NCBI GenBank assembly: GCA_026075535.2
Contig: AP026538.1
Location: 17,554,337-17,618,336 of the forward strand
Length of the DNA stretch: 64,000 nt
Direction of reading: 5' to 3'
Source: Tricholoma matsutake
Taxonomy: Eukaryota > Basidiomycota > Agaricomycetes > Agaricales > Tricholomataceae
Part shown: piece by piece, positions 1 through 10,429 of the stretch
Numbering within the stretch: the first letter of the stretch is position 1
Layout: every line of letters starts with the position of its first letter
The notes under the pieces: model-generated
Databases searched by the model: none
Told to the model about the DNA's origin: nothing
Seen by the model: only the letters and a program-made list of their open reading frames with translations
Made by a program: the position numbers and the translations under genes

Positions 1-2316
1 AGAATGACAAACTCTACCTTTGTCAGGACAAGTGCGAGTTTGAGAAGACCAAGATCAAGTACCTCAACCTGATTATCTTGGAGGGTCAGGTGGAGATGGA
101 TCCTATCAAGGTGAATGGGGTCATGGCTTGGCCAACACCCACAAACAAGAAAGAGGTGCAGTCTTTCCTGGGCTTCATCAATTTCTATCAGTGTTTTATC
201 AAGGATTTCTCACATCATGCATGACCACTATTCAACTTGACAGGAAAGGAGGCATGGAGGTGGGATAATGCACAACAGGAGGCATTCAAAAAGCTTAAGG
301 AGATGGTCACTTCTGCTCCCATTCTTACCTTTGCTGACGATTCACACCCTTTTCATGTAGAAGCTGACAGTTCTGAATTTGTGACAGGTGCCGTGTTGTC
401 TCAGCAGTCTCCCAAGGACCAGAAGTGGCATCCTGTTGTGTTCTACTCCAAAAGCCTTAGTGCTGTAGAGCAAAACTACAAGATCCATGACAAGGAGATG
501 TTGGTGATAATGTGTGCACTTGAGGAGTGGTGACACTTCCTCGAAGGTGCCCAACACAAGGTGGAATTTGGACAGATCACAAGAATCTCGAGTACTTTAT
601 GATGGCCAAGAAATTGAACCATCGTCAAGCTCGTTGGTCCCTGTATCTATCCAGATTTGACTTCTCCTTGCACCACTGTCTGGGTTGCAGCATGGGGAAG
701 ACCAATGCCCTCCCAATGTGCAGACCATGGGGATGGCAGCGATGACAATCAAAACATTGTGTTGTTGTAGCCAGACCTGTTCACCATGCGGTTACTGGAA
801 GGCATCGCACCCCAGGGTGAGGAGCGGGACATCCTACACAACATTTGTTGCACAAACCATAGTGGTTTACATGAGGATGTTGTTGCCTGAGCTGTCAAAG
901 GGATCCACCCTTTCCTTGCATGTGGCAGAGTGGGCTGAAAAGGAGGACTTGTTGTAGTTCAGGGATCACATCTACATCCCCAATGACCCAGACCTTTGCC
1001 GGCACATAATATCCCAACACCATGACTCACAGATTGCTGGTCATCCTGGATGCTGGAAGACCTTGGAGCTCACCTCACAGAATTATTGGTGGCCACAAAT
1101 CTCATGACTCATTGGTCAGTATTGTTGTACTTGTGACCTTTGCTTATGCACCAAGATTCCTCATCACAAACCCATTGGCGAGCTACACCCTCTTCCTGTT
1201 CCAGAAAGTCATTGGGATGTTGTCAGTGTCGACTTTGTAGTGGAGTTGCCAGAGTCAAATGGGTTTGATGCAGTGATGTGCACAGTTGATTCAGTGGGAA
1301 AACACACTCACTTCATTCCCACTCACACCACTGTCAGCACCCTAGGTGCTGCCCAACTCTATCTCCACCATGTGTGGAAATTACATGGACTTCCTGGCGC
1401 TTTCCTCTCTGACTGTGGCCCTCAGTTTGTGGCAGAGTTCACTTGCGAGCTGTACCAACTTCTGGGGATCAAACTCCTTGCTTCAACTGCCTATCACCCA
1501 CAAACTGACAGCCAGACTGAGTGAGTCAACTAGGAACTGGAGCAGTACATCTGCATCTTTGTCAATGAGCGCCAGGACAATTGGGAAGATCTTCTCCCCT
1601 TGGCCAAGTTTGGATACAACAACCATGTCCATGCTTCCACTCAACAGACCCCTTTCCTCTTAGACACTGGACGACATCCATGCATGGGATTCAAACCTCA
1701 CCAAACTCCCTCACACATTGAGATGGTGAATGAGTTCACAGAATGCATGTGGGATAGCTTGGAGGAGGCAAAGGCAGCCTTAGCAAAGGCGAAGGACAAC
1801 ATGATGTGCTTTTACAACCAATGCCATTCTCCGACCCCTCAGTGCAAGGTTGGTGATTGAGTTTATCTTGACTCCAGTGACATCTCCACTATGTGTCCAT
1901 CCAAGAAACTCGCTCATCGCTTCCTGGGACCTTTCCCCATTGTCAAGTGTGTTGGAACACATGCCTATCGTCTACACCTCCCAGCCTCCATGTCCAGACT
2001 CCACCCAGTCTTCCATGTTGTCAAACTCCTTCCAGCTCCCTCAGATCCATTCCTGGGATGCAATTCACGTCCACCACCACCACCTACAGTGATTGAGAGA
2101 GAACCCCAGTACCAAGTTGAGTCGATCTTGGACAGCCAGTTGCATTGAGGAAAACTCCAGTATTTGGTGCACTGGAAGGGTTATGGGTATGAGGAGAACT
2201 CATGGGTCAAAGAGTCTGATGTGAATGCCCCTTGGTTAGTCAAGGAATTCCACTGACAGCACACTGCTGCACTGTGTCACATTCAAGTCACTGACTTTGG
2301 TCATATGCAATTTTGA
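1..2316 (+). pseudogene. Ty3/gypsy chromovirus pol, 3' part, decayed
   Basis: Polyprotein of an LTR retrotransposon, entering the window inside the reverse transcriptase. Order seen: end of the RT palm/connection (1-235), RNase H with the EADSSEF and DHKNLEYF stretches (about 250-700), integrase zinc finger (about 1015-1160), integrase core with VDFVVELP, SDCGPQF and HPQTDSQTE marking the D-D-E residues (1225-1520), and a C-terminal chromodomain with [14 protein letters not shown] (2095-2256). The chromodomain places it among chromoviruses, which target heterochromatin. In-frame TGA codons at 222-224, 531-533, 1522-1524, 1858-1860 and 2146-2148 each stand where relatives have arginine, so CGA to TGA decay is inferred. 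The family is clear; the copy is not functional. The 5' LTR, gag and protease lie outside the window. Confidence 0.93.
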
Positions 2317-2351
2317 ATGCATCAGGTCGATGCATCTTAGAGAGGGGGTGA

Positions 2352-2777
2352 TGTAAGGCGACTAGGGGTGGTGCCCTGTGTGTTTCTCCTATTTTTTATG
2401 TTTGTCCTATATTTTTCCTCACTTCACTTCCTTCTATTCTTCATTTTCTATGATTTTTCCGGATTTTATTACTAATTTCCCTTTCTATCACATTTGTGCA
2501 TGTTGACAGTTTTATATTCAGAGGCAGAGCACCCCTTCCAACATCTACCCCTTGGTATGATGTCATTCGGTGGCCTTGATCTGCCTTTCTCCACCTTTTC
2601 TATTTTTAGATTATTATTTGATTTTTGCAGTCTTCACATATACTGGGCATTGGCAAAGGGGTCCTCAGAGTTTTCTCTTTGGATTTCCCTTTGCTAGGTG
2701 CACCTCCAATCCCTGTGATATGTAGTATAATTTTAACTTTGGATTTCCCTTTGCTAGAGGCTGAGGTTGCCCTTATA
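2352..2777 (+). repeat. 3' LTR of the gypsy element at the window start
   Basis: It begins TGTAAGGCGACTAGGG just after a purine-rich tract (AGAGAGGGGGTGA) that fits a polypurine tract. It ends at CCTTATA, so the termini are TG...TA rather than TG...CA. Limits are set by comparison with a solo copy at 46731-47156 that is flanked by a target duplication. The left element end is outside the window, so no duplication can be checked here. Confidence 0.85.
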
Positions 2778-4797
2778 GTTTTAGAGATACAGTACCCAAA
2801 AGGGAACATGGCCATGAGGCCAACATGAGGCTAATGTGCTCAGTGGGTGGTGCATGGTTTGGTTGTTCTGACACTTATCAGTTGAACAAAAAAGAAGAAA
2901 AAAAAACAAAAAAAAACTTACTTATGGCCTAGGAGACATTGGCGATATCTCTGCCTTCATTTGGGCCATTGTTTCCCTCCTGTCTCATGTCATTCCTATT
3001 GACACTGCCTGCCTCCTCACTCCTGTCATCATTGTCCCTGTCCCCCCACCCCCTGCTCCCCACTTCCACCCAGTTTGGGGTGCTGCTGTGGTCATTGTCC
3101 TGGGCATCCTGGGCATTTGTGCAGTTCTCCCCATCATCATTGGATAGTAGCACCTGAAATCTACTTCATGAGCAGTGGCTTTTGAGGCTGGGGCAGGTGG
3201 TGGTGTTACTTGTCATGATGATATTAAGAGCCTAAATGAAAATGAAAAAGGTTGGTTAGTAAAAATAAACACAGAAGAAAGAAGAAGACAAAAAACCCAC
3301 AGCCCAAACAATGATGGGCATTGTTTGGGCCATATCTCCCCCTCATCTCATTGCCTCCTGCAAACCACCCTACAACCAGGTGCTCATAGGGGTGGTGGCA
3401 GATGCTGTGTTGTTGTCACCCCCTCCCTCTGCCTCCCTCTCCCTCCCCAGTGTTGCTCCCCACTCCCCACTGCCATATGCACCAGTGTTCTTCCTTATGA
3501 GCAGTTGCTCATAGCAGAGGGGTATGGTGCCATGGGCATTGTGTGTTACTGGCATTCTCCCATCATCCCCATGTTGTTTGTCATCTGTTCCATTTCTCTA
3601 CCATCATCATTGTCATTCCATTCACAATTCAGCCCACAAGTAGTTGCTTGTGGGCCTGGGAATGGGTGGTGTGTCTTCATTGCCATGGGGTTGTTGTTGT
3701 AATTGTTGTGGGATGTGTTAATTGCCAGTGCTGGTGGTGTCCCTGTCATCAATAGCTTCTGGCACCTGTGATCCATCCTACGAGCAGTTGCTCATAGGCA
3801 TGGGGTGGGTTGCCATGTTGGTCATCATCATGAGTGGTGTCTTCATTGGTGGGTGGTCATTCCTGGTTTGGGGGGGTTTTGTTAGTCACAACATAGCAGG
3901 GAGATGGGTGTGGGTAGGTGCTTACCTGGTGGGTATCCCACTTTTGGGGTCTCCAAATGTCCTTCTCTGTGCTCCTGAGCTTTATCCACACCTCACATCC
4001 CACTTGGATGAGCAGTGGGGGGGGGGGGGGATGCTGTCCACTCATCCCTGTGGTGTCCCATGGTCCCCATTGTTTGCCATCCCTGTCCCCACTTGTCTGC
4101 ATTTGGTGTCCATCTCCCATTGTTTCATCCATTCCCTTTCATTCCATTGTGTCCCTCATCTGGGGGGTGGGGGTTCCATGTCACAAAAACTTTGTTAGTA
4201 ACAAAATAAAATGAGTTGAGAAACTACAGCCCAAGAGACATTGTCAATGTCTGTTGGGCCCTTTCTTTGGTTTTCCTCACCATTTGCCACCCCACCTCCT
4301 GTGAGTGGTCCTCAAGTGCTGTTCTTGTGCCATCCATTGCTGTGCCCTCATTGTCATCATTTCCTTGTCATACCTTGCTACTCACCATTTTCACCCCACA
4401 AGCAGTGGCTCACAGCAGCAGTTACTAGGGAATAACATGGGTAGGGTGCAAACCACAGTATTCAGGTCATGGGGTCTGAGGGTATGGTGTTAGAAGTTGC
4501 TGACCTGCTGATTACTGTGACCTGTTACTGTGGTGTCACAGTGTTGCATGGGTATGTCCTAATCTTCCCACAAACCCTAGTGGTGATCCTGTGCCTACTA
4601 TTATAAGGCTCATTTCTGTAAAAACCCAACACTGGCATGATTTCCCTCTGTAAACATGATTTAATCTTCACTAAGGTAAGCCTATATAGTGTGCTCACAT
4701 AAGTGGTAGGCCAGGCATATGTGGGAAAGCTTTCTGCTGTCTGTTTCCCACCCAATCATCAATTGATCACCATCTCCCATGGTACATCAATAGAGAT
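2778..4797. other. Non-coding, low-complexity stretch without a recognised gene
   Basis: A-rich tract near 2887-2915, pyrimidine/purine-biased DNA and a run of G at about 4017-4030. Open frames here have no recognisable domain and biased composition. The main content is a family of short hairpins (next entry). Confidence 0.6.
3161..3798. repeat. Dispersed hairpin family, core GAGCA-NN-TGCTC
   Basis: Strongest copies: 3496-3513, a perfect palindrome TATGAGCA-GT-TGCTCATA; 3632-3655, arms GCCCACAAG/CTTGTGGGC; 3777-3798, arms CCTACGAGCA/TGCTCATAGG with one G-T pair. Weaker copies lie at 3168-3185, 3371-3393 and 4394-4412. The same motif returns at 62.9-63.2 kb, 59 kb away, in similar GTGGTG-rich DNA. 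Arms differ in sequence yet remain paired, which suggests the hairpin rather than the sequence is kept. Function unknown. Confidence 0.7.
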
Positions 4798-5239
4798 TGG
4801 CAGGGGTAACCCTAGGGTATTTTCATTGTTACCCAGGGTATAGAGAGTATTCAATGCCCTTGGGGTTATGATGAAAGGGTTTATTTCAAATAGTTTCCTG
4901 ATAATGCTCAAACATGGTCCTATCTATTTTTAGTAAATATCTGAGCTTTAGCATGTTAAGAAGCAAAAGGCAGTAGTCTGGTGCTGTCTTTAGGAAGATA
5001 CTTTTGCCTGAATAACTCAATAGTCAGGAACCATAGAAGAAATAACCCAACTTGCACAGCAAAGAGTGATCAGAGAGGTCATCAAGTTATTCATAAGTGT
5101 TACTCTACTGATATCAAGGGTGGTTAACATCTTCTAAAGTCTGACTCTGTATACCCTTGTACCCTCAGGAGGGTAGGAAAGTTCATACCCTTACCCTTAC
5201 CCTTTGTGCATACCCCCAGGGGTATGTAAACCCTTGCCA
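4798..5239. repeat. MITE-like element with inverted ends
   Basis: The left end reads TGGCAGGGGTAACCCTAGGG. The right end, read on the minus strand, begins TGGCAAGGGT and continues with ATACCCCTGGGGGTAT and GGGTAAGGGTAAGGG. A closely similar end (TGGCATGGGTAACCCCTGGG) is present on the minus strand at 20316. No open frame lies between. I could not find a target duplication, so the exact limits and the superfamily (hAT-like is a guess) are uncertain. Confidence 0.5.
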
Positions 5240-5987
5240 TTCACTATACATCATCAACAAGGTCCCACAGCTTTGGCTAGCATTGCATTTATCATCCCCA
5301 ATGATGTCCACTCATTCTAGACACTTCCACTGCGCTTTTTTTGGTATACACCAGTTTTTTATGTATATAGCCATAATCAACCTTTATTCATGCTATTACA
5401 CCAATATTGAGCATGCAATAAGCATTCTCCCTTGATGAGGGGAGGAATGGAAGTCTCCTCTTGTCATCTGGGGGCTCTATTACATATACATGGCTATAAA
5501 ATGATGTATATAGCTCAGTAAATGACAGAGAATAGGCTACATGAGGTTGGAAAGGGGGGAAATGGGGAGAAGTGACATAGTGAGGAGAGAGGGGGGCACA
5601 TACTGAGCTTGTACATGTCCTACAGTCACTTGGTGGTATGTAGATGTAGGAGTGTATCTATGGCTGGGGAGTGGAGTTAGGGAAAGCTGGGAGAGAGGGG
5701 TTGTGTGTCAATGCACTTGTATGGGAAGGGGGAGAATTTATCACTTACTTCCCTAGACCTCCCACTTGTGGAATGCACATAAAAAGAGGGTAGATTAGTC
5801 CTAATCAATGATCTGATAGACCCCCTAGAGACTCTAAAGTTGATAGTATAGCCAGAAACAGGAATATGAAGTCAGGAGGAGATATGCTGGCCCTGTAAGA
5901 TCCATGGCACCGAAACATTTGCTTTCTTCGATTCCTAGGCCTAATAATAAAGTAGAACAAGGGTATGTAAAGGGGATAGCAGGGGGA
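5240..5987. other. No gene recognised
   Basis: AT-rich sequence with G-rich patches near 5550-5720. No conserved reading frame or RNA gene was seen on either strand. Confidence 0.5.
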
Positions 5988-6230
5988 TGTTGAGATTCAC
6001 ACTGTGATTGCACAATCAGCACATTTGATGTGCACTCTATTTTTAGCACATCCCTTTGACGTGCCCAAACAAACAACTCATAGATACCTTTCTCTTGTTA
6101 TCTCTTTGTTTGACTGAACATATATATACAGGTAGATAGATACCCAATCACCTCAGTCACTTATACAAGGACTGAACTCTTGTGTATTCTAGGTACAGTC
6201 TCATTAAATGTACACTTATGCACCCTATCA
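5988..6230 (+). repeat. Copia-type LTR, solo or truncated
   Basis: It starts TGTTGAGATTCACACTGTG after a purine-rich tract and ends CACCCTATCA. It shares blocks in the same order with the LTRs of the copia element at 34-39.5 kb: TGTTG start, CTATTTTTAGCACATCCC, a TATATATA run and CACCTCAGTCACTTAT followed by ACTGA. No five-base target duplication flanks the proposed limits, so the right end may be misplaced or the copy truncated. Confidence 0.65.
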
Positions 6231-6371
6231 ACTGGTTTGAGTGGGCTGTTGCTTCCAGCATGGCAGATCCGAGTTCTAACTCACAGTTGGGATTATGTAA
6301 ACAGCACAAGTTGCAATACATGATTGACATGTCTCAAAATTGGTTATGTTAGCATCCCCTTCATGTTCCAT

Positions 6372-7510
6372 TCACTGGCCTGTGGACAACCCATCATGAT
6401 ACCAAACAGAGCCTGTTTCTGTGATGAAGCATGAAGTGAAGTGATCCTGTGAATGATAAACTACTCCCCTAAGTTTGTAAGTTGTCTGTTGCCCATCGAC
6501 TGTAGTCAAAACTAAAGATTGCAGCAACAATGTTCTGTGCTGCAACATATCGAAAGCAATGATTGTGGGTGCGTGCGTAAAAACATGACTTCTTATCAAG
6601 TGGGATTGACAAGTTTGGCAGCATGATGCACACTTGATGGATTGGTTGTCAATAAATGCCTGTATGGTCAGGCATTGGTGCAAGAGGGGAATTTGACAAC
6701 TCAAGACAAGTCTTTCATCCCTATTCAGTGGATGGTCATTCGGACAGTGCATTGATGACAATGTGATAGGGTGACTCATAGCTAAGAAATGATCAAGTAT
6801 GTTTTGAATGCTTGTGAAGTGCCCCATGCAAAACTTACAGGATCGACCCTTTGTAAACGGCGTTGTATAAAGTCACGCACCTCCTCAATACTGTACCTGG
6901 TGCCTTGAGGTTGAGTCTGTGAGAAGCTGACTGCAATCTGTCCCAAATGCTGATCATTGATGTCCCTAAACTGAACAGATTGTAACCTCATGTCATCTAG
7001 CCAAATATTGTACAGAACAGACATCACTGCATCAAATGCACAGCTATTGTTGCTCCACTGTGACCCTCGTGGACAAGCATTTGCAGTCTGATCATGAGTG
7101 GTTCCATTCTTCTCAATTTTCTTTCTTTTTGTTGCAGTCTCATAGTGTACTTTTGTGTCATCATCCACACTAAACTTCCGTTTCTTCACCAGTTCTGGTG
7201 TGTTAGTCTGTGCACCTCTTGCAGGCACAAAACAGGATGCTCCTGGGTTGTTAGGGCATATGGTGGGGGCTGGCTTGGAACTGTCTACAATCTCCCAATT
7301 GATTTCAGTACTACTTGACAAGAGAAAGGGATCATTATCTTTCCAGTGTATCGCTCGATGGACCTTTGAAGGTACATACTGCTCTCCTCTAATCAGTCAA
7401 AAGGATGATATGAGATCATTTCTACGATCGCCTATGACAGAAACTGGCAGCTTTCCATTGTAACAAAGAGTGGTTATATCATCTAGCATCTCAATTTCCC
7501 TAAATTCTTG
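6372..7510 (-). pseudogene. Helitron-linked ubiquitin-specific-protease-like (C19) domain
   Basis: The frame continues from the helicase (QEFREIEMLDDITT, then IRGEQYVPSKVHRAIHW) into a Lys/Arg-rich linker with KKRKF. A Cys box follows with WSNNSCAFDAVMSVLYNIW, then a Cys/His zinc motif with CASCCQTC, then a His box with LRGVVYHSQDHFTS and WYHDGL. Cys and His boxes in this order fit a papain-like deubiquitinase fold, a known fusion partner of Agaricomycete Helitron helicases. A GT-AG intron at 6782-6838 (GTAAGT donor, TTCTTAG acceptor) separates the two boxes, although the frame across it is not perfect. Two TGA stops precede it, so a functional product is unlikely. Helitron linkage is secure; peptidase activity is inference. 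Confidence 0.75.
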
Positions 7511-8640
7511 TCATAGTGCACCTGAAGCCCCACCGGTAATTTTATATGTGTCAAATCCCTGTAATATCACTGTGCCTGCTGCTGATGCACTCCTGGACAG
7601 TGCTGTGTAGTAAGACTGATGGCTTCTTGCATTGGAGAGACCAACAACATTGAAAGGTCTTGTTTTACCTTGTGATGTATAATCTGTCATAGCAAAGTTT
7701 GGGAGCACCTCAACTTGACTCCTGGAAATATTGATGGCTTCATCACTGGGAAGAACACATTTGGTGTTGGTGATTGTTCTCATCAATTGCACAACATTCA
7801 ATGGCAAGTTTTCCAGTTGCACAAACTGGGGTGGATTTGTGAGCTTGACAAATAAGGTATCAAGCATACATTGCCCCCTTGAGCCCTGCATAACTTGCCA
7901 GTCATACACTGTTGCATCCTGACCCTTTGTCATGCATAATTCAGTTGCACTATCTAATCGAATAATTACAGGAAGCCCATGACAAAGTGACAATTTTCCA
8001 GGTATGTTCTTTGTGTTGTTACAAGGCAGCAAATTCCAAAGAGTCTGCTGAAGGCCTGCTGAAAGTGAAGGAATATGGATCTGCTTATTCCCCAACTGGG
8101 CAAATAACTTTTTCTTGCTTGTTGGTAGGGCACGATCATCAGTTGAGCTAATAGTATCTTCAGAATAGAAATCAATCAACTCCTGGCCTGTTTCAGCTGC
8201 AAATCTTTGTGATCCAAGATCATTTATCACATCCTTTGGTAGGTTAAGTGTTGTTATGATTGACACATTGTGGAATTGTGATGCTTTTGCAGAAGGTCGA
8301 CCCTCAAGGTCACTAGATATGCAAGAATGCAAGAATGCAAGATTGTCGGGTGTGCATGCCTTGTACTGCATGTTGCTTAATGCTTCATGCAACCTTGCAT
8401 CATCAGGTGTTTGGGTCCTTTGGCACAGATTTTTACGTAGAATGATGACAGTAGTGATTTGATGCCAGAGTGCCTTCCCACTTGGTCACGCAAACTCTTT
8501 GGAGTTCATCAATAGTTTTTGTATTAAGTTCTGCACCTGTAAGTCCATGAACAATAAATGGACATTCACCAGTAATAACACCATCATCTTTGTCTTTGTC
8601 AAAAACACTTGTTCTTTCAGGGACTTTATTAGAAAAGTCA
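7511..8640 (-). pseudogene. Helitron Pif1-like helicase, C-terminal half, plus deletion junction
   Basis: The 7511-8392 frame (293 aa) contains MQYKACTPDNLAFLHS, a VIIRLDSATELCMTKGQ block and the late helicase motif FAMTDYTSQGKTRPFNVV with SYYTALSRSASAAGTVI. These are the C-terminal landmarks of Helitron SF1B/Pif1 helicases. Upstream, 8490-8640 holds VPERTSVFDKDKDDG and GECPFIVHGLTGAELNTKT, which belong to the linker before the Rep nuclease. The nuclease and helicase motifs I-III that should lie between are absent, so this is a deletion junction and not a short natural protein. Confidence 0.85.
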
Positions 8641-10056
8641 TGGTGATACTACAGAGACAGGAGGAGAATCTTCTGGGTACTTTTCTAAATTTTCTAAATT
8701 TTTGTATGATATGTCTAGGTCACTGTAGTCCACATGGTTCAGTTTTAACCATTCAAGTGCCTTCGCCACATGGTTTTGACTCACAAGAAGTGGTGTACAA
8801 GCCAAATCTTCCTGAGTTGGCTTTGATGGACCTGTAAATACAATGGCAAGAACATCATCCATCTCATCAACTGGGGGTGGCAGACATTGGTACACTTTGG
8901 GCACAGGGGACTCAAATGCAATTACATGAGCCACCATTTTTCGGAGGCCACTTGAAGCTACTTTGATGAAACAGCAATTGTGACATATGCAAGCCACCAG
9001 AACTTTTTCCATGAAGTTTAGGTCTGACAGCTCCTTAGGAACTCGACCAAGCCAGAGGCTGTTGGCTAAGGCAAGACATGGCACTTTTCCAGTTCTAATA
9101 CTCTTTTGGCAAACATCACAAATCTTGTCACACTGGTAGTCTAGGACCGGACCTCTGAACTCAGCAATTGATTGAGCACTTGACTTGCATTCAATTTGAG
9201 TTACACCAGGAGCTGCTAGAATACCAAGCATTGTTTTTATGGCCTTGAGATGACTTAGTTGTTTAACAGGTACCAACTCACCACATACAGCACAACCAGC
9301 TTCCTCAAGTGATGATGAATCAGTTGCCTTGCACCAATCTATAACTATAGTTTCACTCAAATCTTCAGACAAGGCATGAGGAGGAAAGATGGAATCATCA
9401 CTCACTTCACCTTTTGCACAATTCAATTTGCGCCTGGCATTGTTCTTTTTGTTGCACCTAACCTTGTCCTCTTCTGAGAGCTTCACAAAAGCCATCACCA
9501 ATGATTGCTTTTTTTTAAGAGAAGGAGCAAGTTGTGCTTCAAGAATGGATGTGTACAAATTGCAATTGACACAATCATGGCCAATGAAGGCTTCTATAAG
9601 CTGCTCTTTGCAGAGATGCCAAGAAGAACCAAGAGATATTTTATGAATATGCGCAATCTTTTGTATCATTTGCTTGGAAAGATGTGGAATGATGTCACAG
9701 AGTGGCAAGTCAGCATGCACAAAGCCATGCTCTATAGGGTAGTTTAGGTATCCCACATCATCGACATGGTCTATATACTGAAACACATACACATCATTGT
9801 TGCCTCTTTTGATAAATGACATGACAGATGTATGTGAAAATAAGTACAGTCTTCCCCCTCCAGTAACCACTGAGGGAAAATTGTGATAAGGGACATTGGT
9901 ACAAAACTCTGATGTACTTTTATGGCAAATGGGCATAGAAGAATGAACAGCATAAGCAAAGTGCAATTCCATGAGGGCACAGGAGAACATGCTGACAAGA
10001 CTGCTCATCAGCATTACCAATGTCATTCTGTAGATGAGAGAGCTTTGACTGTGCAC
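8638..10056 (-). CDS. DUF6570-like N-terminal Helitron protein, open frame
   Basis: An uninterrupted 472-residue frame. The second half carries paired cysteines (AGCAVCGELVPVKQLSHLKA, CDKICDVCQKS) followed by the landmark series CLALANSLWLGRVPKELSDL, FMEKVLVACICHNC, VYQCLPPPVDEMDDVLAIVF and VAKALEWLKLNHVDY. These match, block for block, the Helitron copy at 40.4-41.1 kb, where the protein leads into Rep. The first half aligns weakly with the 39.5 kb block (a SAP-like stretch near LSKQMIQKIAHIHKISL). The unbroken frame is notable inside an otherwise decayed element and may reflect chance or a younger insertion. Role in transposition unknown. Confidence 0.75.
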   Translation of the reverse strand: MHSQSSLIYRMTLVMLMSSLVSMFSCALMELHFAYAVHSSMPICHKSTSEFCTNVPYHNFPSVVTGGGRLYLFSHTSVMSFIKRGNNDVYVFQYIDHVDDVGYLNYPIEHGFVHADLPLCDIIPHLSKQMIQKIAHIHKISLGSSWHLCKEQLIEAFIGHDCVNCNLYTSILEAQLAPSLKKKQSLVMAFVKLSEEDKVRCNKKNNARRKLNCAKGEVSDDSIFPPHALSEDLSETIVIDWCKATDSSSLEEAGCAVCGELVPVKQLSHLKAIKTMLGILAAPGVTQIECKSSAQSIAEFRGPVLDYQCDKICDVCQKSIRTGKVPCLALANSLWLGRVPKELSDLNFMEKVLVACICHNCCFIKVASSGLRKMVAHVIAFESPVPKVYQCLPPPVDEMDDVLAIVFTGPSKPTQEDLACTPLLVSQNHVAKALEWLKLNHVDYSDLDISYKNLENLEKYPEDSPPVSVVSP

Positions 10057-10429
10057 ATGTCAATGATAACCTGAGGCATATGGCAATGTGGTACAAGCTG
10101 CCAAAGATTCATAGACAACAGCATAATCGTGAGGACAACATTGGTTCTGCATGAAGCTGAAGGCCAAACACTGACATGTTACCCAAGCTGGATGCAATGG
10201 AAGAAAGGATATATGGAAGAGCAAGCACCAGTAAGAAGAATGATGACATCAAACAGAACTAGCAGACATGCATGCAAACCAAGTGAAAATGCTACACAGT
10301 GCAGAGTGTAACATTCGATGGAAGTAGCTCAAACATATCAAATGTAGAGGTAGAAAACAAACTGCAGGACAAAGAACCGGTGGAACTATCACAGCCGAAT
10401 GAGTGGTGCAGATGGATAACATGAAACGG
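10057..10429. other. No gene recognised
   Basis: Spacer between the Helitron remnant and repeat copy A. Short frames lack any domain. Confidence 0.5.

Larger units (their letters stand above)
6372..10056 (-). mobile_element. Internally deleted, non-autonomous Helitron
   Basis: Read on the minus strand the order is DUF6570-like N-terminal protein, start of the Rep region, deletion junction at about 8.49 kb, C-terminal half of the Pif1-type helicase, then a ubiquitin-protease-like domain. The HUH nuclease and the helicase Walker A/B region, both present in the copy at 39.5-46.1 kb, are missing. In-frame TGA codons replace arginine after ASGAL (near 7507) and after LISSF (near 7410). The element could only move with proteins supplied elsewhere. 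Helitron ends (TC and CTRR) were not located. Confidence 0.85.

Noticed and set aside
5170..5205. Telomere-like ACCCTT repeats
   Set aside because: Only three units, internal, and of the type ACCCTT rather than the fungal CCCTAA. They belong to the right end of the MITE-like element.
5834..6076. 80-residue minus-strand frame
   Set aside because: It lies across a copia-type LTR and its upstream purine tract; no protein family.
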